This document shows, piece after piece, positions 62,026 through 64,000 of a stretch of DNA of 64,000 bases (the stretch's first letter is position 1; every line of letters begins with the position of its first letter). Location of the stretch: the NCBI GenBank assembly GCA_040387375.1, contig JAZKDW010000015.1, positions 248,001 through 312,000 on the forward strand. The letters run 5' to 3'. The DNA is from JAZKDW01 sp040387375. GTDB lineage: Bacteria; Pseudomonadota; Gammaproteobacteria; Burkholderiales; Burkholderiaceae_D. The position numbers were made by a program, and so were the translations under genes. The notes under the pieces were generated by a model. That model was not told the DNA's origin. It did no database searches and saw only the letters and a list, made by a program, of their open reading frames with translations.

Positions 62026-63195
62026 TTATGAGGCCGGCTGCAAGCGGATAAGCTGGCCGCGGCTTTCGTCGGTCAGCACGTAGATCAATCCGTCGGGGCC
62101 TTCACGCACATCGCGGATGCGCTGGCCGATATCCTCCAGCAGCTTTTCTTCGCGCACTACCTTGCCGTTTCTCAGGTCCAGCCGGCTAAGATACTTGAAC
62201 TTCAGGGCGCCGACAAACAGGCTGCCCTGCCAGCCCTTGCCATAACGCTCGCTGCGCAAAAAAGCCATGCCGGACGGTGCGATCGATGGCGTCCAGTAAA
62301 ACAGCGGCAGTTCCATGCCTGGTTTGGCCGTCAGGCCCTCGCCGATCGGGCCACCGCCATAGTTTTCGCCATAGCTGATGACCGGCCAGCCGTAATTCTT
62401 GCCGGCCTCCGGGCGGTTGATTTCATCACCGCCCTGCGCGCCATGTTCGTTTTCCCACAAGCGGCCATCGGGGCCGAGCGTGGCGCCCTGGGGATTGCGG
62501 TGGCCAAAACTCCATATTTCAGGCAAGGCGCCGCGTTGCGTCTGGTCCTTGCCTGCAAACGGATTATCCGGCGGCACCGAGCCGTCTTTGCGCACACGGA
62601 TTATCTTGCCGTGGTGATTGTCGAGTTTTTGCGCGTCGTCCTTGCGGCTGAAACGTTCGCCAAGCGTCAGGAACAGCGTGCCGTCGGTGTTCTCGACAAT
62701 ACGGCAGCCGAAGTGCGCCGTGCTGACCGTCTTCGGACGCTGGCTGAAGATGGGCCGCACTTGCTCCAGCCGCTTCGCATCAGCGGACAGGCGCGCAGAT
62801 GCCATGGCGGTCGAATTGCCGCTGCCCGACGGCGCCGGTTCGGAATAGCAAAAATAAATCATGCGGTTTTGCGCAAAATCCCGGTCGGCGACCACATCCA
62901 GCAGGCCGCCTTGGCCGCCTGCCGCAATTTTCGGCAAACCCTCGATCGGCGGCCCCAGCTCGCCGCTTGGCTGGATCATCCTCAGCCTGCCGGGGCGCTC
63001 GGTAACAAGCATGCGGCCGTTGTCGATGAAAGTCAGCGCCCATGGGTGATCGAGGCCGCTGGCCAGCACGTCGGCACGAACCCGCGCTGCGCCAGCCGGC
63101 GCGGTCTGTGCGGCAGCGGCGGACACCACGCCCGCCAGCGCCAGCAGGCAGAGCGTGATAAAACCGGGCCGGGGCCCGAAACGAACCTCACTCAT
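62026..63195 (-). CDS. PQQ-dependent sugar dehydrogenase (GSDH-type), secreted
   Basis: A 389-aa beta-propeller protein with a signal peptide (MSEVRFGPRPGFITLCLLAL). It matches the soluble glucose/aldose dehydrogenase family (GSDH), with GLDHPWALTFIDNGRMLVTE, HFGCRIVENTDGTLFLTLGE and EIWSFGHRNPQGATLGPDG marking the blades that hold PQQ, Ca and substrate. It oxidises sugars in the periplasm. AAGGAG lies 6 nt before the ATG at 63195. No PQQ synthesis gene is in the window. Confidence 0.9.
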   Translation of the reverse strand: MSEVRFGPRPGFITLCLLALAGVVSAAAAQTAPAGAARVRADVLASGLDHPWALTFIDNGRMLVTERPGRLRMIQPSGELGPPIEGLPKIAAGGQGGLLDVVADRDFAQNRMIYFCYSEPAPSGSGNSTAMASARLSADAKRLEQVRPIFSQRPKTVSTAHFGCRIVENTDGTLFLTLGERFSRKDDAQKLDNHHGKIIRVRKDGSVPPDNPFAGKDQTQRGALPEIWSFGHRNPQGATLGPDGRLWENEHGAQGGDEINRPEAGKNYGWPVISYGENYGGGPIGEGLTAKPGMELPLFYWTPSIAPSGMAFLRSERYGKGWQGSLFVGALKFKYLSRLDLRNGKVVREEKLLEDIGQRIRDVREGPDGLIYVLTDESRGQLIRLQPAS

Positions 63196-63224
63196 CGATT
63201 GCTCCTTCAAAAATGCCGGCGTCA

Positions 63225-64000
63225 TCAGGCGCCGAATTTCCCGGCCTGATAATCGCGGATCGCTTGCTGGATTTCTTCCGTTGTATTCATCACGAACGGC
63301 CCGTATTTGACGACAGGTTCGTTACAAGGTTGCGCGTGACAAAGCAGGATCAGGGCATCGTTTGCAGCGCGTATTTCCAACTCTTCGCCCTGGTTGTCGA
63401 ATTCAACCAGATGGCGCATCCCGACCTGCTTTCCATTGACCTCGAGCGCACCGCGCACCACATAAAAGAAAATATTCCGGGCGGCGTCGATGCTCAACCT
63501 GATATTCGCTGCGGCTCGCAGCTCGACCGTCATCACCGTGATGTCCGTCAGCGTTGGGATCGGTCCGCGATGTCCGTCCCATTCACCGGCGGTCAGCTGC
63601 ACCTTCACGCGCCCCTGATCGGTTTCGTACACCGGGATGTCATCAACCTGCAATCCGATATAACGAGGTTCGGTCATTTTCAGCCGCGCCGGCAAATTTA
63701 CCCACAGTTGCAGGATTTCGAGCGGGCCACCGGTTTTCTTGAAATCAGCGGACGACATTTCCGAATGCACCAGGCCGCGGCCCGCGGTCATCCATTGCAC
63801 TCCTCCCGCGCCGATGATGCTTTCATGACCGCCGCTGTCGCGGTGCGCGATGTCGCCGTCAAGAATGAAGGTGACGGTCTCGAAACCCCGGTGCGGATGC
63901 GGACCGAACGGCAGGCCCTGATTTCCTGGCGGATACGTCTGCGCACCATGGTGATTCAGAAATAGAAAAGGATCCACCATGTCTATCAAGTTGGTGGGCA
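63225..64000 (-). CDS. Pirin family protein (5' end cut by window)
   Basis: At least 255 codons of a bicupin pirin. The metal-binding cupin 1 text is GPHPHRGFETVTFILDGDIAHRD (two His and Glu ligands) and GLVHSEM; the C-terminal second cupin domain is present and ends at AGKFGA. The frame runs past the window edge (upstream PTNLIDMVDPF), so the start is outside; the TTG at 63989 is internal. Bacterial pirins can act as quercetin dioxygenases or as metabolic regulators. It is followed by the sugar dehydrogenase gene. Confidence 0.9.
   Translation of the reverse strand, partial: PTNLIDMVDPFLFLNHHGAQTYPPGNQGLPFGPHPHRGFETVTFILDGDIAHRDSGGHESIIGAGGVQWMTAGRGLVHSEMSSADFKKTGGPLEILQLWVNLPARLKMTEPRYIGLQVDDIPVYETDQGRVKVQLTAGEWDGHRGPIPTLTDITVMTVELRAAANIRLSIDAARNIFFYVVRGALEVNGKQVGMRHLVEFDNQGEELEIRAANDALILLCHAQPCNEPVVKYGPFVMNTTEEIQQAIRDYQAGKFGA

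Noticed and set aside
1..64000. CRISPR arrays, tRNA or rRNA genes
   Set aside because: I looked for regularly spaced repeats and tRNA-like cloverleaf ends and found none; a scan with dedicated software would be decisive.

Overview
The window is a bacterial chromosome segment that carries the replication-origin neighbourhood (rpmH, rnpA, yidD, yidC and mnmE on the minus strand; dnaA, dnaN and gyrB on the plus strand). Gene content points to a GC-rich betaproteobacterium of the Burkholderiales, most likely Oxalobacteraceae (Herbaspirillum/Herminiimonas-like). The clues are a PHB phasin, GTP-type PEP carboxykinase, a Bug-family solute receptor, a PEP-CTERM protein and the rpmH-rnpA-yidD-yidC-mnmE order. 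The genus is inferred from gene families only. I saw no tRNA, rRNA or CRISPR array.

Layout. 0-9.2 kb: a patatin-like phospholipase, an M15 peptidase, a phasin with a clear promoter, a COG2509 flavoprotein, and the stress operon prkA(yeaG)-yeaH-spoVR(ycgB). 9.2-26.7 kb: mostly housekeeping or small conserved genes. These include a bacterial SET-domain protein, an overlapping hypothetical-DUF1653-VF530 trio, a CheY-like regulator, folE, hemerythrin, YeaQ, a histidine phosphatase, nnrD, an orphan ParA, pckG, a D-2-hydroxyacid dehydrogenase, a one-domain asparaginase, an AbrB-type membrane protein and a CAP-domain lipoprotein. 26.7-35.2 kb: an accessory region with many broken genes. It holds a GST relic, a PEP-CTERM protein, vsr, a multiply frameshifted DUF932 gene, a C5-cytosine methyltransferase, a NotI-family endonuclease, a transposon ATPase fragment, an internally deleted IS3-family element and the first 23 codons of a tyrosine integrase. 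The integrase stump abuts the 3' end of mnmE, a known island-integration site, so this looks like a decayed genomic island.

35.2-45.5 kb is the core origin region. 45.5-48.5 kb is scarred: a DUF3800 fragment, dRS3-like 20-bp palindromes inside a direct-repeat-bounded segment, a sirtuin, and truncated lysR and dmsC remnants meeting at one point. 48.5-51 kb has a SulP transporter and an HNH nuclease.

51.2-60.8 kb is the most coherent accessory block. A TetR regulator, three Gfo/Idh/MocA dehydrogenases, a flavin reductase, an LLM flavin monooxygenase, an enol-lactonase-like hydrolase, a carboxymuconolactone-decarboxylase-family protein, a Bug receptor and an atypical SDR sit around a divergent promoter with overlapping palindromes. 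Together they look like an uncharacterised catabolic pathway: uptake, dehydrogenation, FMNH2-dependent oxygenation, then ester or lactone hydrolysis. The window ends with a MITE-like hairpin element, a GST, a small conserved protein, a soluble glucose-dehydrogenase-like protein and a pirin cut by the edge.
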